64,000 nucleotides of DNA, from positions 186,001 to 250,000 of the forward strand of contig NZ_FTNK01000006.1 of NCBI RefSeq assembly GCF_900156375.1, given 5' to 3'. How positions within the stretch are numbered: the stretch's first letter is position 1; every line of letters begins with the position of its first letter. The stretch comes from Paenibacillus macquariensis (GTDB lineage: Bacteria; Bacillota; Bacilli; Paenibacillales; Paenibacillaceae). A program made the position numbers and the translations under genes. A model generated the notes under the pieces. That model was not told the origin of the DNA. It did not search any database and saw only the letters and a program-made list of their open reading frames with translations. Positions 1-8,983 of the stretch are shown here, piece by piece.

Positions 1-1400
1 TGATATGGAATTTTCTCATGTGGGTTAACAAAAGTGGCATAGCGGTCGATTTCCTTACCATCTTTTATTTTCACCGCAGCAAGTTCTGTAATATTACTAG
101 CTGTAACGGAAAGACCTGTAGTCTCGATATCAAATACAATATAAGTTGCACTGCTGAGATCGATCGGTTGTGGCTGTAAGACGACAGGAATAGAATCATT
201 CACAACATTGGCTTCGACACCATAAAGCATCTTTAATCCATTCTTCTTCGCTGATTTGGCTGCTTCAGGGTAACTTTGAACACCACCATGGTCGGTAATG
301 GCAATCGCCGTATGCCCCCATCTAGCTGCCGTCTTAATATATTTATCGATAGGTGTGATGGCATCCATCGTACTCATCGTAGTATGCAAGTGGAATTCTA
401 CCCGCTTCACAGGCGCGTTATCTTTACGCTCAGCAGGTGCTTGTACTTCATTTAAATCCGTTGGCATCATAACCAATTCAGGTATGGTCATGAAACGATC
501 GTATTCTACCCGTCCCCGTACTTTTATCCATTTGCCATTTTCCAATTTGTTTAACACTTTGACATCATCTTTTGTTTTGGCAAACATCTTCAATTGCATG
601 GAATCACCGAAATCAGTCACGTTAAACATAAACAAGGTCATACCATTTCGTAACTCTTTGCTATCCAGGCCAAATACAGCTCCCTGAATCGTAACCTTTT
701 TCTCTTCATCCTGAATCTCTTGAATAGGTATAGGCTGTTCCTTGATATCATATCCCATATGAAGGCGAACATCTCCAGCATCCTCATCGAAATTACTCTC
801 AGCCTCAATGCTACTCATCATATTTTGAACAACTTCGCGCTCTTCTAGAATCTTCTTTTGTTCAAATTCCTCAATGGCTTCTTTGCCACTATCTCCAACA
901 CCCAATTTAACATGAAGGGGAAGAGCAAAGTAGTGAGCGAAAAAGCGTGTAATAGCTTGATCAACTTGTTTCTTCTTAGCTAGTTCCATTGAAGTCGCGT
1001 CCGTCAATTTCAAGAGTAACTTCTCACCCTCAATTTCATAGGACGCTCTGGCCATCCATCCATTTACTGAAGGAATTTCCCTCTGTACCCACTCTTTAAA
1101 CAAACTCCAATAAGCATTCACAATATCTTCAGCTAATACAGCCTCCGTATATTTAAAAACAAATGAAATCTTAGCTATATGTTGCATCTTCTCTTGAATT
1201 CTGAGACAAAATGAACGATACACTTCGCCAGGAACAACCGTATCCTTAACGATACTAATGGCCCATTCTTGGCTACTACGGCTAATCTCAACCTTATCAA
1301 TATATCCATCCAAAAAATGAGGATCGATTAGAGCAGGTGGAACTGCGCCTTGTTTCATCAGAAGCTCAAACCTTACTCTTTTCTCTTCCACAGTGCTCAT
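1..1400 (-). CDS. polC: DNA polymerase III alpha subunit, Gram-positive PolC type (N-terminal part, cut by window edge)
   Basis: This is the replicative polymerase of low-GC Gram-positives, acting at the fork. About 466 codons are visible; the rest lies beyond the left edge. The ATG start at 1400-1398 gives MSTVEEKRVRFELL. The order fits PolC rather than DnaE: a long N-terminal domain, an OB-fold region (around residues 230-330), the start of a PHP domain with HLHTTMSTMDA near residue 337 and AITDHGG, and then an inserted DEDDh exonuclease opening with FDIETTGLS near residue 420. PolC carries its proofreading exonuclease inside the PHP domain, as seen here. It lies just downstream of proS, as in B. 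subtilis, with a terminator-like hairpin between them. Confidence 0.97.
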   Translation of the reverse strand, partial: MSTVEEKRVRFELLMKQGAVPPALIDPHFLDGYIDKVEISRSSQEWAISIVKDTVVPGEVYRSFCLRIQEKMQHIAKISFVFKYTEAVLAEDIVNAYWSLFKEWVQREIPSVNGWMARASYEIEGEKLLLKLTDATSMELAKKKQVDQAITRFFAHYFALPLHVKLGVGDSGKEAIEEFEQKKILEEREVVQNMMSSIEAESNFDEDAGDVRLHMGYDIKEQPIPIQEIQDEEKKVTIQGAVFGLDSKELRNGMTLFMFNVTDFGDSMQLKMFAKTKDDVKVLNKLENGKWIKVRGRVEYDRFMTIPELVMMPTDLNEVQAPAERKDNAPVKRVEFHLHTTMSTMDAITPIDKYIKTAARWGHTAIAITDHGGVQSYPEAAKSAKKNGLKMLYGVEANVVNDSIPVVLQPQPIDLSSATYIVFDIETTGLSVTASNITELAAVKIKDGKEIDRYATFVNPHEKIPY

Positions 1401-1434
1401 CCTATCTTCCCCCTTGACCACTAGCGTTAACTAT

Positions 1435-1511
1435 TAAAAAGCGAAGAGCTTCTGTGTACAAAAATGCTCTCGATCTCTTACCCACCGACTCATTTCTGCC
1501 AGAAGCTCTTC
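1435..1511 (-). terminator. Probable intrinsic terminator downstream of proS
   Basis: On the minus strand a perfect 12-bp stem, GAAGAGCTTCTG (1511-1500) with CAGAAGCTCTTC (1454-1443), closes a roughly 45-nt loop. It is followed by a short T run (TTTTT near 1440). It sits between the proS stop and the polC start. The loop is long, so efficiency is uncertain; it may only attenuate read-through into polC. Confidence 0.55.
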
Positions 1512-1541
1512 CACTTAACTTTCTTAGAAATCTATCAACTC

Positions 1542-2990
1542 TTAGTACGCTCTAGCAAATACAACTGTATGTTTGGAAGCCTCTCCACATACGATACAAG
1601 TTTCTTTCGTTTCAGATGGTTCCAATGGGATATTACGACTCGTAGCTCCGGTCTCTTCCTTCACCTTACGCTCACATTCCACTGTACCGCACCATCCAGC
1701 TAATGTGAAGCCACGAGATTCTTCCATTCTCATCTTCATTTCTTCAAGGTTGTCCACCGAGTAGAAATGATCACTCATAAATTGCTTCGCTCGGTCTAAC
1801 ATTTCCTGATGAACTTGTTCAAGCATTACCTTCACTTCTTCGACCAGATTATCCTGTTGAACAATCTTCTTCTCACCAGTGATACGAGACACTAGCACAC
1901 AGACACCATTCTCCATGTCACGAGGACCAATCTCCAATCGAACTGGGACACCGCGCATTTCATATTCATTGAACTTCCAGCCTGGAGATACATCACTACG
2001 GTCATCAACCTTAACTCGTACTCCTGCTTTTTTCAGTTCTACAAACAATTCGTCTGTACGTCCTACCACTGCTTCACGAGTCTTAGGCGGTCCAATAGGA
2101 ACCATGATAACTTGAGTTGGAGCCACTTTCGGAGGTAGAGCAAGTCCACGATCATCACCATGAACCATGATTAACGATCCAATCAATCTAGTGGTTGTTC
2201 CCCATGAAGTCGTGTGTACATATTCTTGCGTATTCTCACGATTTAAATATTGTATTTCAAATGCTTCCGCAAACTTCGTTCCTAGATAATGAGACGTACC
2301 GGCTTGTACAGCCTTTCCATCTTTCATCATCGCTTCAATAGAGAACGTATCCACTGCCCCAGCAAACCGTTCCGAAGGCGTTTTCTGTCCAGTAATAACT
2401 GGGATCGCGAGATATTCCTCCAAGAAAGATCGATAAAGTTCTAACATTTTCATCGTTTCTTCACGCGCTTCTGCTTCAGTCTCATGAGCCGTATGACCTT
2501 CTTGCCATAAAAACTCAGTTGTTCTAATGAATGGCAATGTCCGCTTTTCCCAACGAACGACGTTTGCCCATTGATTGATCAATACTGGTAAGTCACGGTA
2601 CGATTTAATCCATTTAGAGTACATATGACCAAACATGGTTTCAGATGTTGGACGAATAGCTAAACGTTCTTCTAGCTTCTCACCCGCAGCTTCAGTTACC
2701 CATGGCAGCTCAGGATTAAATCCTTCGATATGATCCTTTTCCTTTTGGAAAAAACTTTCTGGAATTAAGAGCGGGAAATAAGCATTACGATGTCCTGTTT
2801 CCTTAAAGCGACGATCCATTTCCGCCTGAATGTGTTCCCAAATTTCATATCCATCGGGACGGAATACGATACAACCCCGAACCGGTGAATAATCCATTAA
2901 CTCAGCTTTTTTAATTACATCTATATACCAACGGGAGAAGTCTTCTCCTTGTGGTGTAATCTCCGTCACGAACTGCTTATCTTTTGACAT
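1542..2990 (-). CDS. proS: Prolyl-tRNA synthetase, archaeal/eukaryotic-like type without editing domain
   Basis: This enzyme charges tRNA-Pro with proline. The 482-aa protein has the class II core: RPTSE at residues 113-117 and motif 2 (RTTEFLWQEGHTAHE) at 156-170. It lacks the roughly 180-residue INS editing insertion found between motifs 2 and 3 of the 560-570 aa bacterial ProRS. It ends with a Cys-rich C-terminal domain (CGTVECE, CIVCGE) and a terminal Tyr, as in archaeal-type enzymes and the second ProRS of the Bacillus cereus group. I chose ATG 2990 (MSKDKQF) because AGGAGG lies 12 nt upstream; a longer in-frame start at 3065 would add 25 poorly conserved residues. I see no T-box in its leader. 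Confidence 0.95.
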   Translation of the reverse strand: MSKDKQFVTEITPQGEDFSRWYIDVIKKAELMDYSPVRGCIVFRPDGYEIWEHIQAEMDRRFKETGHRNAYFPLLIPESFFQKEKDHIEGFNPELPWVTEAAGEKLEERLAIRPTSETMFGHMYSKWIKSYRDLPVLINQWANVVRWEKRTLPFIRTTEFLWQEGHTAHETEAEAREETMKMLELYRSFLEEYLAIPVITGQKTPSERFAGAVDTFSIEAMMKDGKAVQAGTSHYLGTKFAEAFEIQYLNRENTQEYVHTTSWGTTTRLIGSLIMVHGDDRGLALPPKVAPTQVIMVPIGPPKTREAVVGRTDELFVELKKAGVRVKVDDRSDVSPGWKFNEYEMRGVPVRLEIGPRDMENGVCVLVSRITGEKKIVQQDNLVEEVKVMLEQVHQEMLDRAKQFMSDHFYSVDNLEEMKMRMEESRGFTLAGWCGTVECERKVKEETGATSRNIPLEPSETKETCIVCGEASKHTVVFARAY

Positions 2991-3124
2991 AAGGATGAAT
3001 TTCCTCCTAAAAGTTTTTCTGAGATACTTCATGCTATACTTCGGAAAAACTTGCTTCGAAAGCATAGACTAAAGTTTTTGAGCGTAACTTCTCTCGAATC
3101 TTCGAGAAAAAATTTACTCATGCA

Positions 3125-3262
3125 TAACTTAGCGCAGGGGACGGAATTGTCCTGAAGAAGCGTTAGCGCTCGCCTTTGCCTTTGGATTTCTACCGCTATC
3201 AGCGGTATATAATCAGGAAATCCAAGGGTAACAGCGATCGTAAGGGCAATCCGTTACCGTAG
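3125..3262. repeat. Imperfect inverted-repeat element in the rseP-proS gap
   Basis: The 294-bp gap between proS and rseP holds a strongly dyadic block. The core is TTGGATTTC (3182-3190) and ACCGCT (3192-3197), paired with AGCGGT (3201-3206) and GAAATCCAA (3217-3225). Outer arms ACGGAATTGTCC (3141-3152) and GGGCAATCCGT (3243-3253) are near-complementary. A small palindrome AGCGTTAGCGCT sits at 3159-3170, and GGTAAC/GTTACC pair at 3227-3258. The layout suggests an interspersed palindromic (REP/MITE-like) element or a folded leader RNA for proS. The assignment to a repeat family is inference; only one copy lies in this window. Confidence 0.5.
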
Positions 3263-3284
3263 CTGTATATGCTGGGATTCTACA

Positions 3285-4556
3285 TTATCCATTAATCAAT
3301 CTTAATATATCATTATAGGTAACAGCGATCATAAGTAAGAACAACAGCGCAAACCCAACAAAATGAACCATTCCTTCGCGATTCGGATCAATTGGTTTAC
3401 CACGTATCCATTCGACTCCAAGGAATACGAGTCGGCTACCATCAAGCGCCGGTATTGGGAACAGGTTGAAAATCCCCAAGTAAAGACTTAATATAGCAGC
3501 CCAATATGTCAATTGCTCAATACCTTGCTTAGCAATCTGACCCGTTACCTCAAAGGTACGCACAGGTCCTCCAAGATCATCCATCGAGAACTGATTAATT
3601 AATTGACTGAACCCCTTAAAGATCATTTCAGTGGTACTTACCATCGTCTTACCAGAGTTTACAATGGTCTCACCAAAAGTAGCTTTACGAGAAGGAAGTT
3701 CCGGCGTAATACCGACTTTACCACCTTCTTGTCCTTCCATCTTTTGTGGCGTAAGAGTAACTTTAAAAGTTTCATCACCGCGGCGAATCGTCCATTCCAT
3801 AGGTTTCCCTTGTGATTCTGCTGTTAATGAAATCATTTTCTGATAATCAGCGCCAATCATCGTACCGTTGATGGAATCAACAATATCCCCTTTTTTCAAA
3901 TTAGCCTCAGAAGCTGGCATACCTTCTGATACATTACCAATTTGGACATACGTTGGGTTTTCCAAAGGAATGCCGGCCATCTGGATATGTATCGCGAACA
4001 ATACAAATGCAAGAATAAAGTTCATCACAGGTCCAGCAAAGATAGACAATGCTCGTTGACCTACGGTCTTGCTACCAAATTGACGATTTTTAGGAGCAAT
4101 CTGTGTCTCTTTGCCCTTGCTAACCATCATCGCTTGTGGATGAACACGATATTGTTGAACATCCTCATCCACATTTAGTCTTAGTGATAGAGCTACATCC
4201 AGGTCAATGGATTCCACTTCACCACGAATCACATTCTTCCGGTTATCTAGCTGATCCAAATAGATCTTCTTCACTTCGTCGTTCACGATGCGAACAGCAA
4301 TCGTCTGTCCTACCTGAATTTCCACAATCTCTGGATCTTCACCAGCCATACGTGCATATCCACCAAAAGGAAGTAAGCGAAGTGTAAACTGTGTTTCATG
4401 ACGTTTATAAGAGAACAGTTTCGGACCGAAACCGATAGCAAATTCTCGAACCAATATGCCAGCACGTTTGGCGAAATAGTAATGACCCCATTCATGTACC
4501 GTCACAATTACAAAAAACATTAATACTGTCAGAAAAACGACTTGAACCATTTCCAA
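3285..4556 (-). CDS. rseP: RIP metalloprotease RseP/RasP (site-2 protease)
   Basis: This membrane zinc protease cleaves transmembrane segments, such as anti-sigma factors and leftover signal peptides. The sequence shows an N-terminal membrane helix carrying HEWGH (residues 21-25), a PDZ domain around 200-280, a second catalytic motif PIPALDG near 371, and membrane helices near 170-190 and at the C-terminus. An extra segment with a run of charged residues separates helix 1 from helix 2, as in B. subtilis RasP. Start choice: GAGGGGG abuts the upstream ATG at 4565 with no spacer, whereas TTG at 4556 sits 9 nt from it, so I prefer TTG (423 aa). It lies between dxr and proS, as in B. subtilis. Confidence 0.93.
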   Translation of the reverse strand: MEMVQVVFLTVLMFFVIVTVHEWGHYYFAKRAGILVREFAIGFGPKLFSYKRHETQFTLRLLPFGGYARMAGEDPEIVEIQVGQTIAVRIVNDEVKKIYLDQLDNRKNVIRGEVESIDLDVALSLRLNVDEDVQQYRVHPQAMMVSKGKETQIAPKNRQFGSKTVGQRALSIFAGPVMNFILAFVLFAIHIQMAGIPLENPTYVQIGNVSEGMPASEANLKKGDIVDSINGTMIGADYQKMISLTAESQGKPMEWTIRRGDETFKVTLTPQKMEGQEGGKVGITPELPSRKATFGETIVNSGKTMVSTTEMIFKGFSQLINQFSMDDLGGPVRTFEVTGQIAKQGIEQLTYWAAILSLYLGIFNLFPIPALDGSRLVFLGVEWIRGKPIDPNREGMVHFVGFALLFLLMIAVTYNDILRLING

Positions 4557-4689
4557 GTAACTCATCCCCCTCTATAGTCTAAGATCGAAGTATGTCCTTA
4601 TAGATTATCATTATTCTCCGACCCAACACAAGAGAATCACTTTTGAAGCAATTTTTTTCAAAAAGAGAGAATGGTACATTCTATTAAAG

Positions 4690-5829
4690 TTACAATCTTA
4701 GTGCCAACTCACGCGAACGTCGATCGCACTCTTCAATAGAACCTAAATCAGGAATGGAAATATTATCATGCTGTTCAAGTACTTTTTCAATAATCTCTTC
4801 AATATGAAGAAATGATATTTCCTTTTGTAAAAAACGTGCAACAGCAATCTCATTCGCAGCGTTAAAGGCTGTTGTTGCTGTACCACCCATTCTGCCACAC
4901 TCAAATGCAAGTCGTAACAAAGGGAACCTCACATAATCCATCTCTTTAAAATGAAGACTACCTACTTCAGCAAGAGACAAACGACGCGTAGGCGATATCC
5001 ATCGTTCTGGATAAGTTAAAGCATATTGAATAGGAACTCTCATATCTGGATTTCCTAGTTGGGCAATAATGCTGCTATCACAGAATTCCACAAATGAATG
5101 AATGATACTCTCAGGGTGAAGAAGTACATTTATTTGATCATAAGGTAAGTTGAAAAGCCAATGTGCCTCAATTACTTCGAGTCCCTTATTAACCATTGTC
5201 GCAGAATCTATTGTAATCTTCGACCCCATGGACCAGTTAGGATGTTTTAACGCATCTTCAACTGTAACATCCTTTAGTTCTTCACGTGATAAACCACGAA
5301 ATGAACCTCCCGACGCTGTTATCGTAATCCCAGCAACATCTGATCTACGTTCACCATTCATACATTGGAAAATGGCAGAGTGTTCGCTATCGATTGGGAA
5401 TAACTTCACTCCCTTTTCATGCGCAAGTGAAGTCACTAAGTGACCAGCAGTTACCAAGGTTTCCTTGTTAGCCAGTCCAATATGCTTACCTGCTTCAATT
5501 GCTGCTAATGTAGACTGCAACCCTACGCTACCCATCACTGCAGTAACGACCATTTCAGCCTCTGTACCTGCTGCAACTTCTACTAATCCTGCATCTCCGT
5601 AATATACTTGTGTAGTAGAAGGAATATGAGGCTTAATTTGTTCCGCTAATTCTTTCGTAGCAATGGAAACTTTCTTCGGTTTAAACTCATGTACCTGACG
5701 GATCAGCAATTCTGCGTTTGTCCCAGCTGCAAGGCCTTCGACTTGAAATTGATCTCTATGTGTGGACACAACGTCCAATGTCTGAGTCCCAATAGATCCC
5801 GTAGAACCTAAAATACTGATTTTTTTCAT
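4690..5829 (-). CDS. dxr: 1-deoxy-D-xylulose 5-phosphate reductoisomerase
   Basis: This enzyme catalyses the second step of the MEP isoprenoid pathway, converting DXP to MEP with NADPH and a divalent metal. The 379-aa protein is full length. It shows the NADPH-binding loop GSTGSIGTQTL (8-18), NKE at 121-123, the metal site DSEHSAIFQ starting at Asp147, and the flexible active-site segment HPNWSMG followed by KITIDSATMVNKGLE. The ATG start has GAAGGTG upstream. It lies in the uppS-cdsA-dxr-rseP series, so isoprenoid precursor supply is linked with undecaprenyl and phospholipid synthesis. Confidence 0.97.
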   Translation of the reverse strand: MKKISILGSTGSIGTQTLDVVSTHRDQFQVEGLAAGTNAELLIRQVHEFKPKKVSIATKELAEQIKPHIPSTTQVYYGDAGLVEVAAGTEAEMVVTAVMGSVGLQSTLAAIEAGKHIGLANKETLVTAGHLVTSLAHEKGVKLFPIDSEHSAIFQCMNGERRSDVAGITITASGGSFRGLSREELKDVTVEDALKHPNWSMGSKITIDSATMVNKGLEVIEAHWLFNLPYDQINVLLHPESIIHSFVEFCDSSIIAQLGNPDMRVPIQYALTYPERWISPTRRLSLAEVGSLHFKEMDYVRFPLLRLAFECGRMGGTATTAFNAANEIAVARFLQKEISFLHIEEIIEKVLEQHDNISIPDLGSIEECDRRSRELALRL

Positions 5830-5847
5830 AATGCACCTTCTCTCGTG

Positions 5848-6645
5848 TTAGTAAGGCAATAGCATCACGATATGTACAAACGGGAAAACAATAATCCAAC
5901 TATCACAACGATCTAATATCCCGCCATGACCTGGTAATAACTTACCTGAATCTTTAATATTATACACTCGTTTGTATGCGGATTGAATCAGATCGCCAAG
6001 TTGCCCTACGACAGCACATGCAAGCCCAATGAGGCAAGCTCTTCCCAATCCGAGCAAATCACCCGAAGAAAGAGCAAATATGACAGCAGTAACGATAGCA
6101 ATCACAACTCCACCAAAGGCTCCCTCAACAGTCTTGTTGGGGCTGATGGCTGGCCAGAGCTTATGACGCCCCCATTGTTTACCAACAAAATAGGCGCCTG
6201 CATCACTCGCCCAGATCGATGAAAGCAACAGAAAAGTCCAGAATAACCCGTTACCGTCAGGAGCATGACGAGACTCTGCGATGTAGTAAAATCCAACTCC
6301 AATATACAATATACCCAATAATAGCAATGATACCTGTTTAATACTGATCCGATTTTTGGTTAATACCGTCATCATCATCAACAAAAAGAGGAGAAGCCAT
6401 ATCATTTCCCCATTTGGAGTATACGCTATATTCAAAATTTTCCAAGGAAACATAATCATGAACACACAAATAAATCCAAGTGCGGCTATCCCGCTGAAAG
6501 GGCGCACTTTAATCATTTTCACAAATTCATAATAACCTATCAGAGACATGGCAAGTACAAGTAGATGAAATGACATGCCACCAATCACACAAAATCCTAG
6601 AAAAATAGCTCCAGCAATAATCCCGGTAATAAGTCGTTGTTTCAA
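5848..6645 (-). CDS. cdsA: Phosphatidate cytidylyltransferase
   Basis: CdsA makes CDP-diacylglycerol from phosphatidic acid and CTP in the membrane, the branch point for phospholipid synthesis. The 265-aa protein has about seven or eight hydrophobic segments. The CDS signature lies near the C-terminus: SAYKRVYNIKD, then the HGGILDRCDS motif that binds metal and CTP. SPNKTVEGAFGG precedes it, as in the family. It starts with TTG at 6645, preceded by AGAGGATG. It lies 18 bp before dxr and 22 bp after uppS, consistent with one transcript. Confidence 0.95.
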   Translation of the reverse strand: MKQRLITGIIAGAIFLGFCVIGGMSFHLLVLAMSLIGYYEFVKMIKVRPFSGIAALGFICVFMIMFPWKILNIAYTPNGEMIWLLLFLLMMMTVLTKNRISIKQVSLLLLGILYIGVGFYYIAESRHAPDGNGLFWTFLLLSSIWASDAGAYFVGKQWGRHKLWPAISPNKTVEGAFGGVVIAIVTAVIFALSSGDLLGLGRACLIGLACAVVGQLGDLIQSAYKRVYNIKDSGKLLPGHGGILDRCDSWIIVFPFVHIVMLLPY

Positions 6646-6667
6646 CGATTTTCATCCTCTACTTGAG

Positions 6668-7435
6668 TTATGACAGTCCACCGTATCGTCTTGTTCTACG
6701 CTGATATTCAGCGACAGCATCATGCAAATGATCCTTATTAAACTCAGGCCAGTAAACATCGGTGAACCATAATTCACTATATGCCAACTGCCATAGCATA
6801 AAGTTGCTAATTCTCATCTCACCGCTTGTACGGATCAACAGGTCTGGATCAGGAATGCCATGAGTTTTTAAATACTTTTCAAGCAATTCAGCATTGATAT
6901 CCTCTGCTTTTAATCTACCTGCTTCAATCTCATGTCCAAGCAATGTCATCCCATCCGTTATTTCTTTACGGCCACCATAGTTCAGCGCAAAATTGAGTAC
7001 AAGCCCATCATTACCCGCCGTACGTTTCACAGCATTTTCCATCGCTTTCAACGTATGATTAGGTAGTTTTTCTTTATCACCCATCATACGGATCTGTACG
7101 TTTCGTTCTATTAGTTCATCCAACTCAATTGCGAGAAATTCTTGGGGAAGTCGCATAAGGAAATCAACTTCATCTTTAGGACGTTTCCAGTTCTCAGTTG
7201 AGAAAGCGTACATCGTTAAATATTTAATACCAAGCTCATCTGCAGCAATTGTTGCACGCTTAACAGCCTTCATTCCGTTATGATGCCCTACAATTCGAGG
7301 TAACCCGAGGCGTTTCGCCCAACGTCCGTTTCCATCCATGATAATTGCAACGTGTTCAGGAATATTATCCGTAGTAATGTCCAACGGCTTCGGACTGTCT
7401 TTATGCATCCACCATGATCGAATTCGTTTGATCAT
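6668..7435 (-). CDS. uppS: Isoprenyl (undecaprenyl diphosphate) transferase
   Basis: This cis-prenyltransferase elongates farnesyl diphosphate with isopentenyl units to make the C55 carrier for peptidoglycan and wall polymers. The 255-aa sequence has MDGNGRWA with the catalytic Asp at residue 34, followed by GHHNGMKAVK. STENWKRP and the C-terminal substrate and dimer motifs RTSGEMRISNF and ELWFTD are also present. The ATG start has TTGGAGG upstream. It follows a clear terminator after frr, so it must have its own promoter or depend on read-through. Confidence 0.97.
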   Translation of the reverse strand: MIKRIRSWWMHKDSPKPLDITTDNIPEHVAIIMDGNGRWAKRLGLPRIVGHHNGMKAVKRATIAADELGIKYLTMYAFSTENWKRPKDEVDFLMRLPQEFLAIELDELIERNVQIRMMGDKEKLPNHTLKAMENAVKRTAGNDGLVLNFALNYGGRKEITDGMTLLGHEIEAGRLKAEDINAELLEKYLKTHGIPDPDLLIRTSGEMRISNFMLWQLAYSELWFTDVYWPEFNKDHLHDAVAEYQRRTRRYGGLS

Positions 7436-7489
7436 TCCATTTCCTCCAAGCCACTTTCTGCAAGTTGAAACTGATACTTTCTTATATTT

Positions 7490-7536
7490 TAAAAAGAGAC
7501 AAACCCCACCATAATAGGAGGGGCCATAAGTCTCTT
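7490..7536 (-). terminator. Intrinsic terminator downstream of frr
   Basis: On the minus strand AAGAGAC (7536-7530) pairs with GTCTCTT (7500-7494), and an inner CCCCTCC/GGTGGGG stem strengthens it. TTTTT follows immediately. The 5' arm overlaps the frr stop codon by 2 nt. It separates rpsB-tsf-pyrH-frr from uppS and the downstream genes. Confidence 0.88.
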
Positions 7537-8089
7537 ATACGTCCATGATCTCTTTTTCTTTCACCAAGAGAACCTTGTCGACTTCGGCGCTATATTTATC
7601 CGTCATCTTTTGAATATCTTCTTGATGTTTGTGGGATTCATCTTCAGTAATATCTGTTTTTTCCAACTTCTTAATGTCGTCATTCGCATCACGGCGAATA
7701 TTACGGATAGCAATTTTTGCTTCTTCACCGAACTTTTTAGTTGTTTTAACCAATTCAACTCTACGTTCTTCAGTAAGAGCAGGGATTGTCAAACGAATCA
7801 TAGTCCCATCATTGGAAGGTGTAATTCCAATGTCCGACTTAGAAATCGCTCTTTCAATTTCTTGTAACGAAGATTTGTCCCAAGGTTGAATCATCAACGT
7901 ACGAGAATCCGGCGTGTTAATGTTAGCTAATTGACTAAGTGGTGTCGGTGCTCCGTAATACTCGACTTGAATTCGATCAAGAAGAGCAGGTGCTGCACGA
8001 CCCGCACGTAGTGAGGCAAGATCACGTTTCAATGCAAGAATCGCCTTTTCCATACGTTCTTCAGCACTTTTTCTAATCGCTTGTGGCAT
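7535..8089 (-). CDS. frr: Ribosome recycling factor
   Basis: RRF splits post-termination ribosomes together with EF-G. The 184-aa protein is the standard length. Domain I helices are seen in the N-terminal [11 protein letters not shown] and LASLRAGRA segments, and domain II in [16 protein letters not shown]. The characteristic [10 protein letters not shown] helix and a charged C-terminal helix follow. Its ATG shares one base with the pyrH stop (TAATG), a sign of translational coupling. An intrinsic terminator follows immediately. Confidence 0.97.
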   Translation of the reverse strand: MPQAIRKSAEERMEKAILALKRDLASLRAGRAAPALLDRIQVEYYGAPTPLSQLANINTPDSRTLMIQPWDKSSLQEIERAISKSDIGITPSNDGTMIRLTIPALTEERRVELVKTTKKFGEEAKIAIRNIRRDANDDIKKLEKTDITEDESHKHQEDIQKMTDKYSAEVDKVLLVKEKEIMDV

Positions 8090-8817
8090 TAGTCTACACT
8101 CCCTTTAACAATCGTTCCAATTTTCTCACCTAATACAACACGTTTAATGTTTCCTAGCTCCGTGATTGCAAATACGATGAGTGGGATATTATTATCCATA
8201 CACAAGGATGATGCAGTAGAGTCCATCACACCTAAATTTTTATTAAGAACTTCCATGTAAGTCAACTGTTCATATTTCTCAGCTGTTTCGTCTTTAAATG
8301 GATCTGCAGAATACACACCATCCACTTTGTTCTTCGCCATCAAGATCACTTCAGCTTCAATCTCTGCAGCTCGCAAAGCAGCTGTTGTGTCAGTGGAGAA
8401 GTACGGATTACCTGTTCCAGCAGCAAAGATAACGACGCGACCTTTTTCAAGATGGCGTATAGCTCTACGACGGATATAAGGTTCAGCGATCTGTTGCATC
8501 GCAATAGATGTCTGAACTCTTGTAGGAACATCAATTTGTTCTAATGCATCCTGTAATGCGAGCGAGTTCATTACTGTTGCCAGCATTCCCATATAATCGG
8601 CTGTCGCACGATCAAACCCATTAGCGCTACCTGCGATTCCACGCCAAATGTTACCGCCACCACATACGATAGCTACTTCAACACCAAGTTCCACAACTTC
8701 TTTAACTTGTACTGCGATCGATGCGATAGTATCAGCATCAATACCATATCCAGTCTGTCCGGAGAGAGATTCACCGCTGACTTTTAAGACCACTCTTTTA
8801 AATACTGGCTGTTCCAA
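8089..8817 (-). CDS. pyrH: UMP kinase
   Basis: PyrH phosphorylates UMP to UDP in pyrimidine nucleotide synthesis. The sequence shows [12 protein letters not shown] (ATP site, near the N-terminus), [30 protein letters not shown] and the C-terminal GTIV. I place the start at TTG 8817 ([10 protein letters not shown], 242 aa): GGAGG lies 7 nt upstream and homologues begin at this point. A longer in-frame reading from 8847 would add ten residues with no ribosome site. It couples by TAATG to frr, and a terminator-like hairpin lies between it and tsf. Confidence 0.96.
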   Translation of the reverse strand: MEQPVFKRVVLKVSGESLSGQTGYGIDADTIASIAVQVKEVVELGVEVAIVCGGGNIWRGIAGSANGFDRATADYMGMLATVMNSLALQDALEQIDVPTRVQTSIAMQQIAEPYIRRRAIRHLEKGRVVIFAAGTGNPYFSTDTTAALRAAEIEAEVILMAKNKVDGVYSADPFKDETAEKYEQLTYMEVLNKNLGVMDSTASSLCMDNNIPLIVFAITELGNIKRVVLGEKIGTIVKGSVD

Positions 8818-8910
8818 TGTAATACCTCCACTTTGCGAAGGCGCCAATAAGTCCGCGCCAGTTTTTGTACATATCCAAGATACAAGAAGCCCAAATACTT
8901 CTTATATGTT

Positions 8911-8946
8911 AAAAAAGAAGGAACACATTGTGTTCCACTCTTCTTT
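8911..8946 (-). terminator. Intrinsic terminator downstream of tsf
   Basis: On the minus strand AAGAAG and GGAACAC pair with GTGTTCC and CTTCTT across a 3-nt loop with one small bulge. A T run at 8916-8911 follows. It lies between the tsf stop and the pyrH start. Confidence 0.88.
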
Positions 8947-8983
8947 ATGTCTATTATTATAACACTTTTTTTGTGTATGATTA

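Noticed and set aside
2991..3284. Possible T-box riboswitch upstream of proS
   Set aside because: I looked for the AGGGTGG-type T-box core and an antiterminator/terminator pair on the minus strand and found neither; the dyads present have a different layout.
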